Of a stretch of DNA of 64,000 nucleotides, positions 24,460 to 35,379 are shown one piece after another. Origin of the DNA: Takakia lepidozioides (taxonomy: Eukaryota > Streptophyta > Takakiopsida > Takakiales > Takakiaceae); assembly GCA_030704615.1 (NCBI GenBank), contig CM060731.1:32860001-32924000 (forward strand), read 5' to 3'. The stretch's first letter is position 1, and the number at the start of each line of letters is the position of its first letter. Position numbers and translations under genes: made by a program. The notes under the pieces were generated by a model. That model was not told the origin of the DNA and did not search any database. It worked only from the letters and a program-made list of their open reading frames with translations.

Positions 24460-24716
24460 ACAACCAGTAATCTAACCTCTCCCTTAAATCCCCTGTCTAA
24501 AACCCCAGAAGTAATCACATAGTGCTTTTGGAGGGTAAGTTTTTTCCAGCCTTCAACCTCAAGAAAATGACTTGTAGGGCAAGCAAAAGCTAAGCCTGTA
24601 GGTACTATGCGCTGAGAAAAAGCTGGGATAATGAAGTCAACTAGAGAACGTAGCAACATGGTATTCTTTGCCACAGGCAAGGGAGGTCCAGACTTCTTAC
24701 CTGGCGGAGGGAAATG
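24460..24716 (-). pseudogene. element A dUTPase-like domain, N-terminal part
   Basis: The minus-strand frame 24680-24470 reads FSQRIVPTGLAFACP (first dUTPase block, LIPTGL-type), SHFLEVEGWKKLTLQ, then TSGVLDRGFKGEVRLLVV (GVIDxDYxGEV-type substrate-pocket block). These are the ordered hallmarks of trimeric dUTPases, placed between protease and RT. The family residue Tyr is Phe here (RGFKGE). B interrupts just after this block and the last strand resumes at 19647. The Gly-rich C-terminal motif V is not visible. Confidence 0.7.
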
Positions 24717-25202
24717 TCATTGGTACAGAGTATCACCAAGTGGTTGGAGTTGGCTAAATCTGGCCCAATTATAATGCAAACTCACATGCTCCTTCATCTG
24801 TTCAGCTTGAAGCTTGAGACGAGAATAGTTGGCCATAGAAGTCCCAGCGGCAATAGTAACATGGCTTAGACTCACTTTGTAAGGTTGCCCCTCACCATTG
24901 TGAAGGCACATAAGATTGTTCATGATGTCAATGCTGGCCTCTGCACCCTTCATCCAATCCAATCCCAGTCAAATTTGTTCACCCATGGTGACAATGCAGG
25001 TCAACAAGACAGTTTTCCCACTAATGCAGATAGGCAAGGTGACCAACCCTATGGGTTCATATGTCGTGCCATCAGCTATGGTAACTTCAAGGCCACGGCC
25101 AGGGTTAATTTTTAATCCAAGAATGCGAGCTATACTAAGTGGAATGGCAGACATGGTATATCCAGTATCAATAACACATGGAAAGCAAAAGGTGGCCCAC
25201 AT
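24717..25202 (-). pseudogene. element A aspartic protease
   Basis: The frame 25202-24969 has FPCVIDTGYTMSAIPLSIA, the Asp-Thr-Gly catalytic motif of retropepsins, followed by VTIADGTTYEPIGLVTLP and ISGKTVLLTCIVT. A frame change near 24965 leads to 24962-24717 (SIDIMNNLMCLHN, the second flap region). Position is as expected between gag and the dUTPase-like region. Confidence 0.75.
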
Positions 25203-25418
25203 GACATTGTGTCATCAATGGGTGGATCTGGTCTCTGCTGATGCGCTTATAGGCCTCACAGTGCATGGGTTTGAAATCATGAGAAAGATCAACACTTGCC
25301 ATCGTTTTGGGGTTTTTACCATGGTCATCTGGCACCCTCACAGACGACCGGGTTCGTTTAAAGTACCCTTCTGTTTTTTGTCTCTTTGCAACTGTTCAAT
25401 CAGAGCAGGTAAGTCAGA

Positions 25419-26539
25419 TTAGTAAGGGCACCACCTGGTGTAATGCTTAGTGGACTTGCAAATCATGCATGCCACCACAGAAGTCCTGGCTTCATGACGG
25501 ATGCCAGCATTGGTCTTACCTTGAGGCCCATATTTGGCAGTGACAGTAGAGTTCCAGCCTACCTCGGCTTTGAAGGCTTGAAGTTCTCCCTGGATTTCAT
25601 TACGAAAAGATGACAACTAATGCACAATGGAACGGACCAGATCTTCTGCAATACCTTTCACCCCAAGGTCCCCATCAGTATGCTCTACATAGTTACCATC
25701 ACTAGCCAGATGAGTGTGTTTTGTGTTGGTAACTTTAGACAGGCCTGCCTTGGCAGCTTTGAGACGTAACATTTCTTCAATCAATTCCACCATCTCACCT
25801 TCAGTGGTGTAAGCTATTTTTGTAGAAACACTTTCTCAGCAGGGGGCAAGCCCTTTACAAAATAATGTTTCGAAATAGCAGGTCTCTCTGAGGCAATTAG
25901 AACTGACTTATAGATTGCAGTTTGCAAGTCAGTGTAGTATTTCCACACACTGTCGCCATAATGAAATTTTAAGTCTGGTGTGGTGTAAGCTATGGGCTTT
26001 TCTTCACGAAAGAGCTTGCGAGCCAATTCTCTGGCTTCTACCAAAGTAAGATCATTTTTGTCCTTAATATTGGACTCAAACAGTTGCCTGGCCTCTCCCT
26101 TGAGACAGATCCGAAAAGACTTTACTTGGAACTGTGGGGGAACTCTATTCATTTCAGTATTGATTTCAAAAAATTCCAAGAAGGACTCAAAATCCTCCCC
26201 TAAGTTGTACTCAGGGTATTGTTGCTTATGCATTCGCTTCCCATGATCAGTTTTCTGTGGAGTGGTATCCGGAACTTCAGTTTGTTTCAGCAACATCTTC
26301 ATAAGCGGGAGGCAATTTGAAATCACCCCCATGGCTTCACACAGCTCGTCCAAATCAAATGTGGGTTGAGGCATAGTCGCCGGATCCTTGTGATCTCCAG
26401 ACGACTCTCCCCTTTCCGTATTATTTCTTTCATTAGTTGTTGTCTCTTCCCCCTCCTCCACTGCACGTTTTTCCAACTCACTTAGTCCCATCGTCTCTTC
26501 TACTTCTCTCTCTAGCATAGATCTTATAAATACAGGCAT
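25419..26539 (-). pseudogene. element A gag with zinc knuckle
   Basis: Open frame 26539-25814 gives an acidic N-terminus (EEGEETTTNERNNTERG) and a capsid-type middle: FESFLEFFEINTEMN, FQVKSFRICLKGEARQLFE, ARELARKLFREEKP, the Ty3/gypsy retrotrans_gag pattern. After a frame break, 25616-25419 ends with a CX2CX4HX4C knuckle (CMICKSTKHYTRWC). Start is the ATG at 26539, just inside the C insertion point at 26577. Confidence 0.78.
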
Positions 26540-26577
26540 GAGAAGAGGAGTACACGACTACCTGTCCGAAGGGGCAC

Positions 26578-26904
26578 TGTCAAGTTATTTTACCACTAGT
26601 GTGAAACTAGCTAGGAAATAGCTAGCTTTTACATATTGACATTTGGGATTGGCCCAAGTGTCAATCCAGGGGTCAAGGCAGATTTAGGCCCTGGAGTGGT
26701 TATCTTCACGGCAAGCGCGGGAGGCTCATCTTTCTCGAGTTGAGCCTCACCGCGCCTAGCTATGGCGCCGTAGTGTGGATTCCCCATGGCGTGGGGTGCA
26801 CTTGGCTTGACTTGTATTTGAGTGATGAGGTTATATATGCATGAGTTTATGCTTCAGCTTTGTGAGCTCGCATGAGCTTGTGCTTGTATTCTTCCTCTTT
26901 ATCA
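26578..26904 (+). repeat. element C terminal repeat V1 (5' end)
   Basis: Starts TGTCAAGTTATTTTACC and ends CTTTATCA; followed by CTCGAGAAAG of the leader. A TATA box (TTATATATGC, 26831-26840) lies near its 3' end, so transcription should start inside V. Same as 49386-49712 over the whole length by eye. No copy of U precedes it. Confidence 0.9.
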
Positions 26905-28429
26905 CTCGAGAAAGATGAGCTCGTATCTATGAGTGTAGATACGAGTTAGTTGTAGCACTTGTGGTTTTTGCTTGAGAATGAGAGAAACCAAGTTGTTATG
27001 CAAGGAGCACCGTGGAGCTCTTGGTTGTTAGAAGCGGAGGCGATGTGGGTTACGAGGTGGTAAACCTTGGCATTCGATCTTCAGTTTCAGAGATGAAAGC
27101 ACCATACTGTAGGTAATTCCAGAGCACCTTGATGGTTTCAGATTGTGTACATGCATGAGCAAGCACGATTGGGAAGAGGACCAGTCAAGAGCAGGTTATA
27201 GTGGCTTTGGTGGCAAAGCTGAGAACTGGACTTGGGAATGCGAGCTGTCATTGTGTGAAGGATTGCAAGACCAAGCGAAAGGGCTGATTTGGCTTGGGGC
27301 AAATCAGTGCACTTTGTGGAGTATGGTGAGATTGGGTTTCAATCTCGAGCTTCAGCATTGAGAGGGCTCTTGTCATGGCGAGAGCAGGGCTGGAACAGGA
27401 GCTAAGAGGTGCGGCAAGGCCATGGAATGTGCACCTAGGGTTACAGAGCTTGGAAGAAGAGCTCTTGCACCACAAGAGCAGTGTCTTGTGGCTGGAAATG
27501 TAAGCCTTAGGGTTTCAGGAGCTTGGCAAAGGCTATGGAGTGCTTAGTCTTGTCTTAGAGAGCATCAAGGAGCCAAGGAGCCAAGATAGGGGGCTGATAT
27601 CTCTTGTGTGAAGAGGTTGCATGTGTGGAGCATGTATTCAGCTCATTGAAGCTTCCATCTTCAAGCTTGGAGGGCAAGCAAGGAAGAGGGAAGGGCTGAC
27701 TTCCCTTATGTGAGGGCAATGCATGTGTGGAGCATGCTATCAGCCTGGTGAAGGCTTGCACTTTCAAGTGTGGGAGTGCAAGAAAGGAAGGAAGGGGCTG
27801 GTTTCCCTGTAGGGCATGTGGAGCATGCTGAAGCTTGTATTTTCAGGTTTGTGGGTGCAAGAAATGAAGCAAAGGAGCTGATTCTTTTATGGTGAGAGTG
27901 GGGCATGTGTGGAGCATGCCTTCAGCCCATTGAGGCTCTTGTTTTCAAGCTTTAGAGAGCTAGAACGGAAGGTCTAGGGCTGGTTTCCACTTGGAGTGAA
28001 AGAAAAGCACTTGTAGGGCCTATGTGAGTTGGGGTTTCAACTTCAAGCTTGAAGGGAGCGCAACTCTTGAAGCAGCAGGTGTAGGGGGCTGGAAGAGGCT
28101 CTAAGACAGATGCTATGGCCAAGGAGAGAGCTTGAATGAGTGCTCACAAGGGCTGGGAACCAGCAGGGCTTGGTTGTTTGCCATTGAGTTTAGTGGCGTG
28201 TTTGGGTAGGCTAAGTGAGAAAGAAGGCTTGGTTTGTGGCAACCACCTCATGGCTTAGGGCTACTATGGTGGTGTGTGGGAGCCGAAAGAGCAAGGATAC
28301 CTTGCTGATTTCCTCACAGCCACCATAGCTCGGTGGAAAGAAGCCTAGAGTCCAAGAGACACAAACCCTAGCTTGGCGTGGCTAAACCCCTTGGAGAAAT
28401 GGCTAAACTGCCAGAGCGGCCATGTGTGG
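26905..28429 (+). other. element C leader with a ~100-bp tandem repeat
   Basis: Non-coding leader. From about 27590 to 28000 a unit of roughly 100 bases recurs about four times, each with GCATGTGTGGAGCATG followed by TTGAAGCTTG-like and AAGGGGCTG-like segments. No convincing ORF, and no match to the leader of E. Confidence 0.6.
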
Positions 28430-29480
28430 GGCTGTGACGGGCTGTGACAGGCTGTGCCCATGGCCTTTGGGGCTGTGATGGGCTGTGAGGGGCTGTGACA
28501 GGCCGTGCCTGAGGCCTTTGAGGCTGTGATGGGCTGTGATGGGCTGTGATGGGCTGTGATAGGCTGTGCCCTGTGCCCTGTGGGGCTGTGACGGGCTGTG
28601 TCAGGCTGTGACAGGCTGTGCCCAGTGGCCTTTGGAGCTGTGACGGGCTGTGCGGGGCTGTGACAGGCTGTGCCCTGAGGCCTGTGGGGCTGTGATGGGC
28701 TGTGACAGGCTGTGCCCATGGCCTTTGGGGCTGTGATGGGCTGTGAGGGGCTGTGACAGGCCGTGCCTGAGGCCTTTGCGGCTGTGATGGGCTGTGACGG
28801 GCTGTGACAGGCTGTGGCAAGCTGTGACAGGCTGTGATGGGCTGTGACAGGCTGTGCCCTGTGCCCTGTGGGGCTGTGACGGGCTGTGTCAGGCTGTGAC
28901 AGGCTGTGCCCAATGGCCTTTTGGGGCTGTGACGGGCTGTGCGGGGCTGTGACAGGCTGTGCCCTGAGGCCTGTGGGGCTGTGACGGGCTGTGACAGGCT
29001 GTGCCCATGGCCTTTGGGGCTGTGATGGGCTGTGAGGGGCTGTGACAGGCCGTGCCTGAGGCCTTTGAGGCTGTGATGGGCTGTGACAGGCTGTGCCCTG
29101 TGCCCTGTGGGGCTGTGACGGGCTGTGTCAGGCTGTGACAGGCTGTGCCCAGTGGCCTTTGGGGCTGTGACGGGCTGTGCGGGGCTGTGACAGGCTGTGC
29201 CCATGGCCTTTGGGGCTGTGATGGGTTGTGAGGGGCTGTGACAGGCCGTGCCTGAGGCCTTTGCGGCTGTGACGGGCTGTGACGGGCTGTGACAGGCCGT
29301 GCCCATGGCCTTTGTGGCTGTGACGGGCTGTGAGGGGCTGTGACAGGCCGTGCCCGAGGCCTTTGGGGCTGTGACGGGCTGAGAGGTGCTGTGACAGGCC
29401 GTGCCTGAGGCCTTTGGGGCTGTGATGGGCTGTGGGCCTGTGGAGGCTGAGGTGTGACCTGTGACAGGCTGTGCCAGTGG
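28430..29480 (+). repeat. tandem array of GGGCTGTGAC-type units in the element C leader
   Basis: About 1 kb made of the 10-base motif GGGCTGTGAC (variants GGGCTGTGAT, AGGCTGTGAC, GGGCTGTGAG), arranged in higher-order blocks ended by GTGCCCATGGCCTTTG or GTGCCTGAGGCCTTTG. Strongly G-rich on the sense strand. It gives a long Pro/Gln/His-rich open frame on the minus strand that I regard as an artefact of the repeat. Confidence 0.9.
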
Positions 29481-29792
29481 CATGTGTGTGACGGCTGTGT
29501 GACCAGTGAGCTGTGTGGGCCTGTGCTGGTCTGTGGTGGCCCGTGTTGACCTGTGGATGGCCTGTGCTGACTCGTGGAGGCACTGGTGGACTAAGGACTG
29601 GCATGTGGTCTGGAAGGCCGAATTTTGAAGCTCGTGGAGGGCGGTTTGAGGAGTATCTTCATGATATTCCCATGGTCATGCAAGTTCAGGTGTAGGCTAT
29701 GTTAGGAACTTAGTATTCCAAACCATAAGCCGCAACAGGTTCTCTACCCGGTTACCTTGTGGAGAGGGGGTTAGGGACATGTTCATGACCGG
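29481..29792 (+). other. element C leader end
   Basis: The array fades into GTGTTGACCTGTGG-like text. No ORF recognised before gag. Confidence 0.4.
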
Positions 29793-31195
29793 TTGAGTGT
29801 CAACACGGAGGTGCCACTAGTTGCTGGGGACAGTGCCGGTTCGAGCACTAGCGATACTAGTGGGTACACGAGACGAGGTGTGCGGTTTAGGCCACCTTCA
29901 CCTCCTGTGTCTTCTACGGAAGGTTCTGATTCGGATTGTGAATCAGGAGGACTCATACCGGCGGTGCAAGTTGTTTTCTTTGCCATTTGTGGGACACAAT
30001 GGAGGAGATGTATGGAGCTACCAAGGGGCCACGAAGGTACTCTGGGGCGGTGGGCACCATCGAGTTGGATGATTTTATCCAAGAGTTTGATAGTTGGTGT
30101 GATTTGCAGCAAATGCGCAATCCACAACTATTTACGCCTTTCATGGCATGGAAAGGGCTGTTTCAGCACCTTGAGGGGCCGCCTATGGATGATTACCATG
30201 AGTTCAGGCGGGGGCATGAGGTTGAGATCGAGGAGTGGAGGATGTACTGGTCACCCGACTATGTCTCCATCACTAGGGGCACTAGAGCCACGAGGCAGTG
30301 GCTACACCTGCCGCTGCACCGGCAGCTTCAGCAAGCAGCAGTGGGACTGGTGGTACAGTAGCTACGACGTCCACCCAAGCCACTACCGCACCAGCACTAG
30401 CACCCGTGCCTGCCTTCAACCCTGTTGTGGAGTTCTTCGAAGAGTTGAGAGGGAACTACCAAGGGGTGAGGACAGAGAAGTTGCGGAGCTTGCAAGAGTT
30501 CCAACGGAAGCCAACCGAGAGCTTGAGGGAGGCTTTCACTCGCATGAGGCGCTTGATAAATGTAACCCAAGGGGTTACGGAAGCTCAGGCAGTCCAATTC
30601 TGGTATGGGATATTGGACAAGGAGCTGAGGAGAAGGGTGCGGGATGCAACTCTCCTACAAGCGGCCCAACCCACCTTAGCAAATGTGTTTTTGCTGGCAG
30701 AGCGGATAGAGCTCAACATGGTGGAGGAACGAGTGGTCATGGTGGGATTTGCTAAGGAGACACCACGGGGTAGTGGTGCTCCTAGCCAACCACTACCTCA
30801 ACGTGCTCAAGGCAACAAGGGGGCTCAGGTGAAGCTCAGAAGGGCAGAGAGGACCTCAAATGCAGGGGTCTCTCCCTTCATTTGCTGGCCAACAACGGGC
30901 GGATGTGGTGTGCTGGACATGTGGAGGACCCCATGTCAAGAAGGATTGCCCAGAGGGAGGCAAAGGGTCGGCACATGCACAGCCTGCACAGTTGCAGTGT
31001 GGGCATTGTGGCAAGCACGGGCATGGAGAGGCCCAGTGTTATGGTTTGCATCCTGAGTTGCGCCCAGGCCAGTTCCAAGGGAACAATGGTGGCCGGGGCG
31101 AGGTGGAGCAGCCCAGAGAGGACGAGGTGGCCAGCCACGAGGTGCAGGCCAAGGGCAAGCTCAACATGGCCAAGGACGCGAGGTCAGGGTGTTGA
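29793..31195 (+). pseudogene. element C gag with two zinc knuckles
   Basis: The N-terminus (RGVRFRPPSPP) and the capsid part run in three frames. Frame 29987-30361 has GTIELDDFIQEFDSWCDLQ, FMAWKGLFQHLEGPPMDDY. Frame 30298-31056 has NPVVEFFEELRGNYQGVRT, LQEFQRKPTESLREAFTRM, QFWYGILDKELRRRVRDA. Frame 30860-31195 ends with knuckles CWTCGGPHVKKDC and CGHCGKHGHGEAQC, the second a standard CX2CX4HX4C. The same protein is encoded by E (41081-39613). No ATG for the full frame is obvious; a start near 29790 is inferred from E. Confidence 0.85.
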
Positions 31196-32696
31196 CCAAG
31201 GCATGGCCAACCGGCTTCAGCAGCTAGAGCAGAGGCTCGCTGCCATGGCTACAGCTCAGGTGGTACCGGCTCTAAGGCCGGATGGTCCACCTCCTGCTCC
31301 TGAGGGAGGAGATATGGGAGGCATGGGATTCATGTGGGAGCAGCACTACCACTAGTGCAGGTGGAGTCTGCTGCAGCCGTGACTCGAGGAGCAGCACGAG
31401 TTCCTGAGCCACGAGGTGCAGAGGTGGAGTTGGATCCACAGCGTGGGGAGGCAAGCCGTCAGGCTAGGCTTCCTCAGTCATTCACATTGGCGGAGACAGT
31501 GTCGACGCCATCCATGCACCTAGTTCTCGCCCGACTGTTACCGAGGCGGAGGTACTATGCCATGGGAGAGCTACACGGGTAGCACCACTACCTAGTGTTG
31601 CCAAGGCTACGGCAGCTAGTGTGCTGCTAGGAGCGGCCACATCTGTGTGCCAGGCTCCATTGTTCTCGGCTACCATGATTGCGACGCCGGGGGTCAAGAC
31701 CAGCTGAGGAGTTCAGGCTGGCAGCTACACTCTGTGAGAGTGGGGAGGTTTACTCATCTTCTGCGGAGATAGTGGGAGGTGTAGTGCCGGAGGGATCCTC
31801 GGATTGAGGGTCAAGACTGCCACGGCGGCGCCATGGCAAGCTGCATCTGCCAGGTTGATGGAGCTGCCAGCTAGGCCAGCCATTTTGAGCGCGCCATGGT
31901 GACACGTGGAGTTGTCATGTTAGACAACCAGGATGGCATTTTCTGTTTTGAGTGACCGGCAGGCAAGAGGTACCGGCCACTGCGAGTCTTGTTGGACTCG
32001 GGAGCTCAGCCACTGATGCTGGGCAGAGCTGCTATTGCAGGCTTGGGCCTCAACGGAGGCGGATATGAGCCTTGTCCTTTCCAGATCAGACGTCTCTGGG
32101 AGGATCGGAGCAGGCTCGGGGCATGACACGGCATGAGTTGGCTATCAGACTACGGCCGGATCACCCTACAGATGGCTCAGTGATGCGAGCCAAGGCCATT
32201 GTGACAGACGTAGTCTCATACGATGTCCTGGTTGGTGGGGCCAGTGTTGTACCCCATGGGCTTCACCCTGGATTTTGGGAGGAGTCAGCTTTCCTATAGC
32301 CTGCATGGCAGTCAGGGGAGGGCCCGGCATGCGCAGCTCCCTGTGACGTTCATAGGAGGAGTTGCGGTTGCCCAGCGAGGCAAGATGCCGACACTAGCAG
32401 CATTCACAGCGGCAGTGAGTTGGCCTAGAGAGTTGCTTGAGGGCAATGCTCATTCAGAGGATGTACCACCTCCGGGAGAGCAGGATGACATGTATGGTAT
32501 GGCGGAGTTGCCTACCATGGTTGCTCAGACTCCATTTGGGGCACGAGCAAGATTTGCAGCGGGATGCTGATCGACGGGTGCACAAGCCTGGGTGGAGGCT
32601 TTTGTACCGTCAGGAGAGGAGGAGAGGTGTGGGATTGCACCAGGACCACCTCAATTGTCCCCATTGGACACACCACCTATTGTGTGGGCAGTCTCC
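31196..32696 (+). pseudogene. element C protease and flanking linkers
   Basis: At about 31983-32024 RVLLDSGAQPLMLG gives the DSG of a retropepsin, then GLGL and, after a frame change, SDRRLWEDRSRLG-type text; the equivalent region is open in E. The remaining 1.2 kb matches E on both sides of the protease, with many frame changes. The downstream linker (GNAHSEDVPPP, EQDDMYGMAELP) leads into the methyltransferase. Confidence 0.75.
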
Positions 32697-33002
32697 GGAT
32701 GAAGGCATTTGTCTTCTAGACTTGTTTGGCGGGATCAGCACCGGATTGGCTGCTGTGTTTACAGGCAGGTGTACGAGTTCGGCGTTACCTGTATGTGGAG
32801 AGGGATGAGACTGCACTTACGCGTTTCACTTCGCCATGTTGCTCAGTTGGTGCAGCAGCGGTACCCTGAGTTGTTGTCGGTGTCTGCATTCGTGGATATC
32901 AGCAGGCCTTGCCAGCAGACATTTCGTTGCTGGGGGCGCAGGATTTGGAGCGGGTTGGCTCCATTGATCTGGTAGTGGCAGGTTGGCCCTGCCAAAGGCA
33001 TT
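32697..33002 (+). pseudogene. element C cytosine-5 DNA methyltransferase, N-terminal half
   Basis: Motif I (SAM binding) reads LLDLFGGISTGLAAV at about 32713-32757. Following frame changes, VRRYLYVERDETA (motif II-like acidic strand) and RVSLRHVAQLVQQRYPE appear, then GSIDLVVAGWPCQRH with the catalytic Pro-Cys (motif IV) at about 32978-33000. E is inserted right after the His codon; the coding resumes in phase at 44861 as SSAGHGNGLRD. The motif order is the canonical I to X, not the permuted order of plant DRM enzymes. Confidence 0.88.
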
Positions 33003-33090
33003 TGTCGTGCGCATACATATCGCTACACACAACTACATCGCTGTCCAAACCACACCACACATATATGCACAATAAAGTAGTCTAACACAA
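33003..33090 (-). repeat. element E terminal repeat U2 (outer 3' end)
   Basis: In element direction TTGTGTTAGAC...GCGCACGACA; second copy of 33525-33441 with a few differences. Abuts the CATT target duplication at 33002. Confidence 0.85.
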
Positions 33091-33438
33091 TGATAATGAA
33101 ACTTGAAAGGACACACTCCCAAACAAAGAAATATAAAATCCATCGCTATCACTCTTGAAACTGAAGTCGAGCCAGGGCACCCCAAGCTATGGGGACTCCA
33201 CCCCACAACAACCTATCCCTACATAAGCACACTAAAACTAAACACATGCAGAAGCTCGGTCGCGCAGGCTCAACTCGAGAGAGATGAGCCGCGCGACTGC
33301 CGCTCTCGTGAAGATAAGACGGACCAGGTGTCAAACTAAACTTGACACCTGATTTAACACTTGACCTAAATCCAAGTGTTAAATACAAATAACTAGTTTT
33401 ATGCTAGCTGTTTTCACACTGTGCTTATTTAACTGACA
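33091..33438 (-). repeat. element E terminal repeat V2
   Basis: 348 bases, TGTCAGTTAAATAAG...CATTATCA in element direction. Aligns with V1 (44493-44856, 364 bases) but with about a dozen differences, mostly one- to four-base indels. Contains the TATA-like stretch of the family. Confidence 0.88.
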
Positions 33439-33440
33439 GC

Positions 33441-33525
33441 TGTCGTGCGCATACATATCGCTACACAACTACATCGCTGTCCAAACGTCCACCATATATA
33501 TGCACAATAAAGTAGTCTACCACAA
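33441..33525 (-). repeat. element E repeat U1 and polypurine tract
   Basis: U1 starts TTGTGGTAGAC directly after the purine-rich CCAGCTAGGGGGGCGA (about 33541-33526) and ends GCGCACGACA. The two bases GC (33439-33440) separate it from V2, giving GACA-GC-TGTC. The same arrangement occurs in C. Confidence 0.85.
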
Positions 33526-33541
33526 TCGCCCCCCTAGCTGG

Positions 33542-33783
33542 TGGATAGGTCCCTCTACCTCCAGATAGCTACAAGATGTAATAGCCACAGCCGTACTAAG
33601 TCCTCTATCACTGTCCCTATCGTACTCAAACTCTATAGACCAAGAGGCCGGGTACAAGAGTAGCCCATCGTTAGTCGCCGTCTTGCAATCTGTGAACTTG
33701 AGCCAGGACTTCGTGTATTCAAGGTCTCCTAGTAGCTGGGCCTTGCGTTGCTTGTTAGCCCTCCATGGTTGTATCCACTCCCA
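33542..33783 (-). other. element E 3' untranslated region
   Basis: Between the PHD finger stop (33786-33784) and the polypurine tract. Corresponds to 48949-49206 of C. Confidence 0.6.
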
Positions 33784-35189
33784 CTATCCAATGCATTGTG
33801 GACATAACCAATCCCCATCCGGAACCATCTCAAGAGGTGGAGTCAAGCATCCCATATGCCAACCTCTAGAGCATCGATCACACACCCAGCATGGTGGCTG
33901 CCCCTTTAGCAGACCCACACAACATGCACCTCAAACCTGCAGATACCACTGCCAGGTTTGGGTCAATCCTGCCATCGACATTCGGAAGGTGACATGGCGC
34001 ACAATTACGCACATGGTCCTTCCAAGTTATGCCATCCCGACCCTCCAAGACCAAGACGCCTGAGGGCAAGACTCTCGAACCCTCAAAATAACACGTCCTG
34101 CAGTCACATCCAGGGTCGTAGGAGCAGTCTGCTGCAGATAGACATAGTCACCAGGGTTGAATCTCCGAACCCCAGGACGATAGCCCCCACCCACGTATGG
34201 TAGCATACCTCAACGTATCACGGTGTTGTGCAATGGCAAGGTTCTCGAAAGCCATGGGCATGACTCTCTTGAACAACTCTGCACGCTGCTCACATGCACG
34301 TGCCCACACGTCCGGATCGTCAAGGTTAAGAACTGTAGCAGCTTCTCTGCGAATGGATGTAGGCAAATCCGGCTCTCTCGGCCAAAGAGAAGAAAGTATG
34401 GTGAGAAGGAGGCAAGTGATGCTTGCTTGCTGAACCTGTAGCCCATGGCTAACCAGGGTAACTGAAGGTCCCAATCTCCTAGGTGTCCCTTCTGCAAGCC
34501 ATACTTGCGCAAACCCCTCTTTACTGTCTGAACAACTCTCTCTGCCAAGCCATCGGCTCAGGATGATCCCGAGAAGTGGTGCGGTGGTCTATCAAGGCCT
34601 TGTCACACAAAGCCTGAAACTCCCCCAAGAACTCTCTCCCTTGGTCCGTGAGTACCTCAGCTGGAGCACCGAATCGGCTAAGCACACAATCCAGAATGCA
34701 TACGCAGCTCCCTCACTAGCCTTATCAAATCCACTTGGAGAAGTGCTCCACCATCACCAACACGTACTTGTTGTGGCGCATGGTCAGTGGCAACGGCCCT
34801 GCGAAGTCAAGACTCCACCTGTAGCCCAATCCCATGATCGGAAGAGGGTGCAATTGTGGAGTAGGGGCGTTGAATGAAGCACGCACCCTGTCACACACCA
34901 TGCACCTAGCCACAAATTGTTGCACCTCTGTGTGCATACCACGCCACCAATACTGCCCCTGCAGTAGACTATGAGTGCGTCGCACCCCAAAATGCCCCAA
35001 CTCCTCATGGGCATGCCGCACTAACCGTGCCCGCTGTGTTGGGTGAGGCACAATCCTCACTCGACCATCCCCACACTCGGAGCAGGTGTGTCCCCTCCCA
35101 CCTGAACCTCTTGGCTCGTTGTAGATCCGATCCCTCTCCTTGGCAGTCATAGTGGCTGCCGTGTCTCCACTGCGGAGGTAGTCCAACAC
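33784..35189 (-). pseudogene. element E integrase and PHD finger
   Basis: Frame 35189-34725 carries the zinc-binding HHCC (HAHEELGHFGVRRTHSL, CMVCDRVR) and LDFAGPLPL with the first Asp. The second Asp (TDQGREF) lies near 34635. Frame 34548-34210 carries AERVVQTVKRGLRKYGLQ after the Glu and FSPYFLLFGRE. Frame 34069-33878 gives SGVLVLEGRDGITWKDH and the start of a PHD finger (CMLCGSAKGAATML); with a frame change it goes on CDRCSRGWHMGC and ends GDWLCPQCIG. The C4HC3 spacing fits a PHD finger, a reader of histone H3 tails. Frame breaks make it inactive as read. Confidence 0.85.
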
Positions 35190-35379
35190 AACTGAATCCT
35201 CATGTATATCTTTGGCGCACCCTGCTCATTGCTGGCCTCAGGGTCCTCAGACACTTGATCTACAGTCATCCCTGTTGTAGGTCCAACCTGGCCTTCCGCT
35301 GCCAAGATACACAGAAATGCAGATGCATGCCATCCGGGCACCATCTCCTCGTCCGTCTCACCATGCCACCGAGCTCCAG

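Noticed and set aside
28368-29483. Long minus-strand ORF rich in Pro, Gln and His
   Set aside because: It is the antisense reading of the GGGCTGTGAC tandem array; a repeat with period near a multiple of ten without stops gives open frames by chance.
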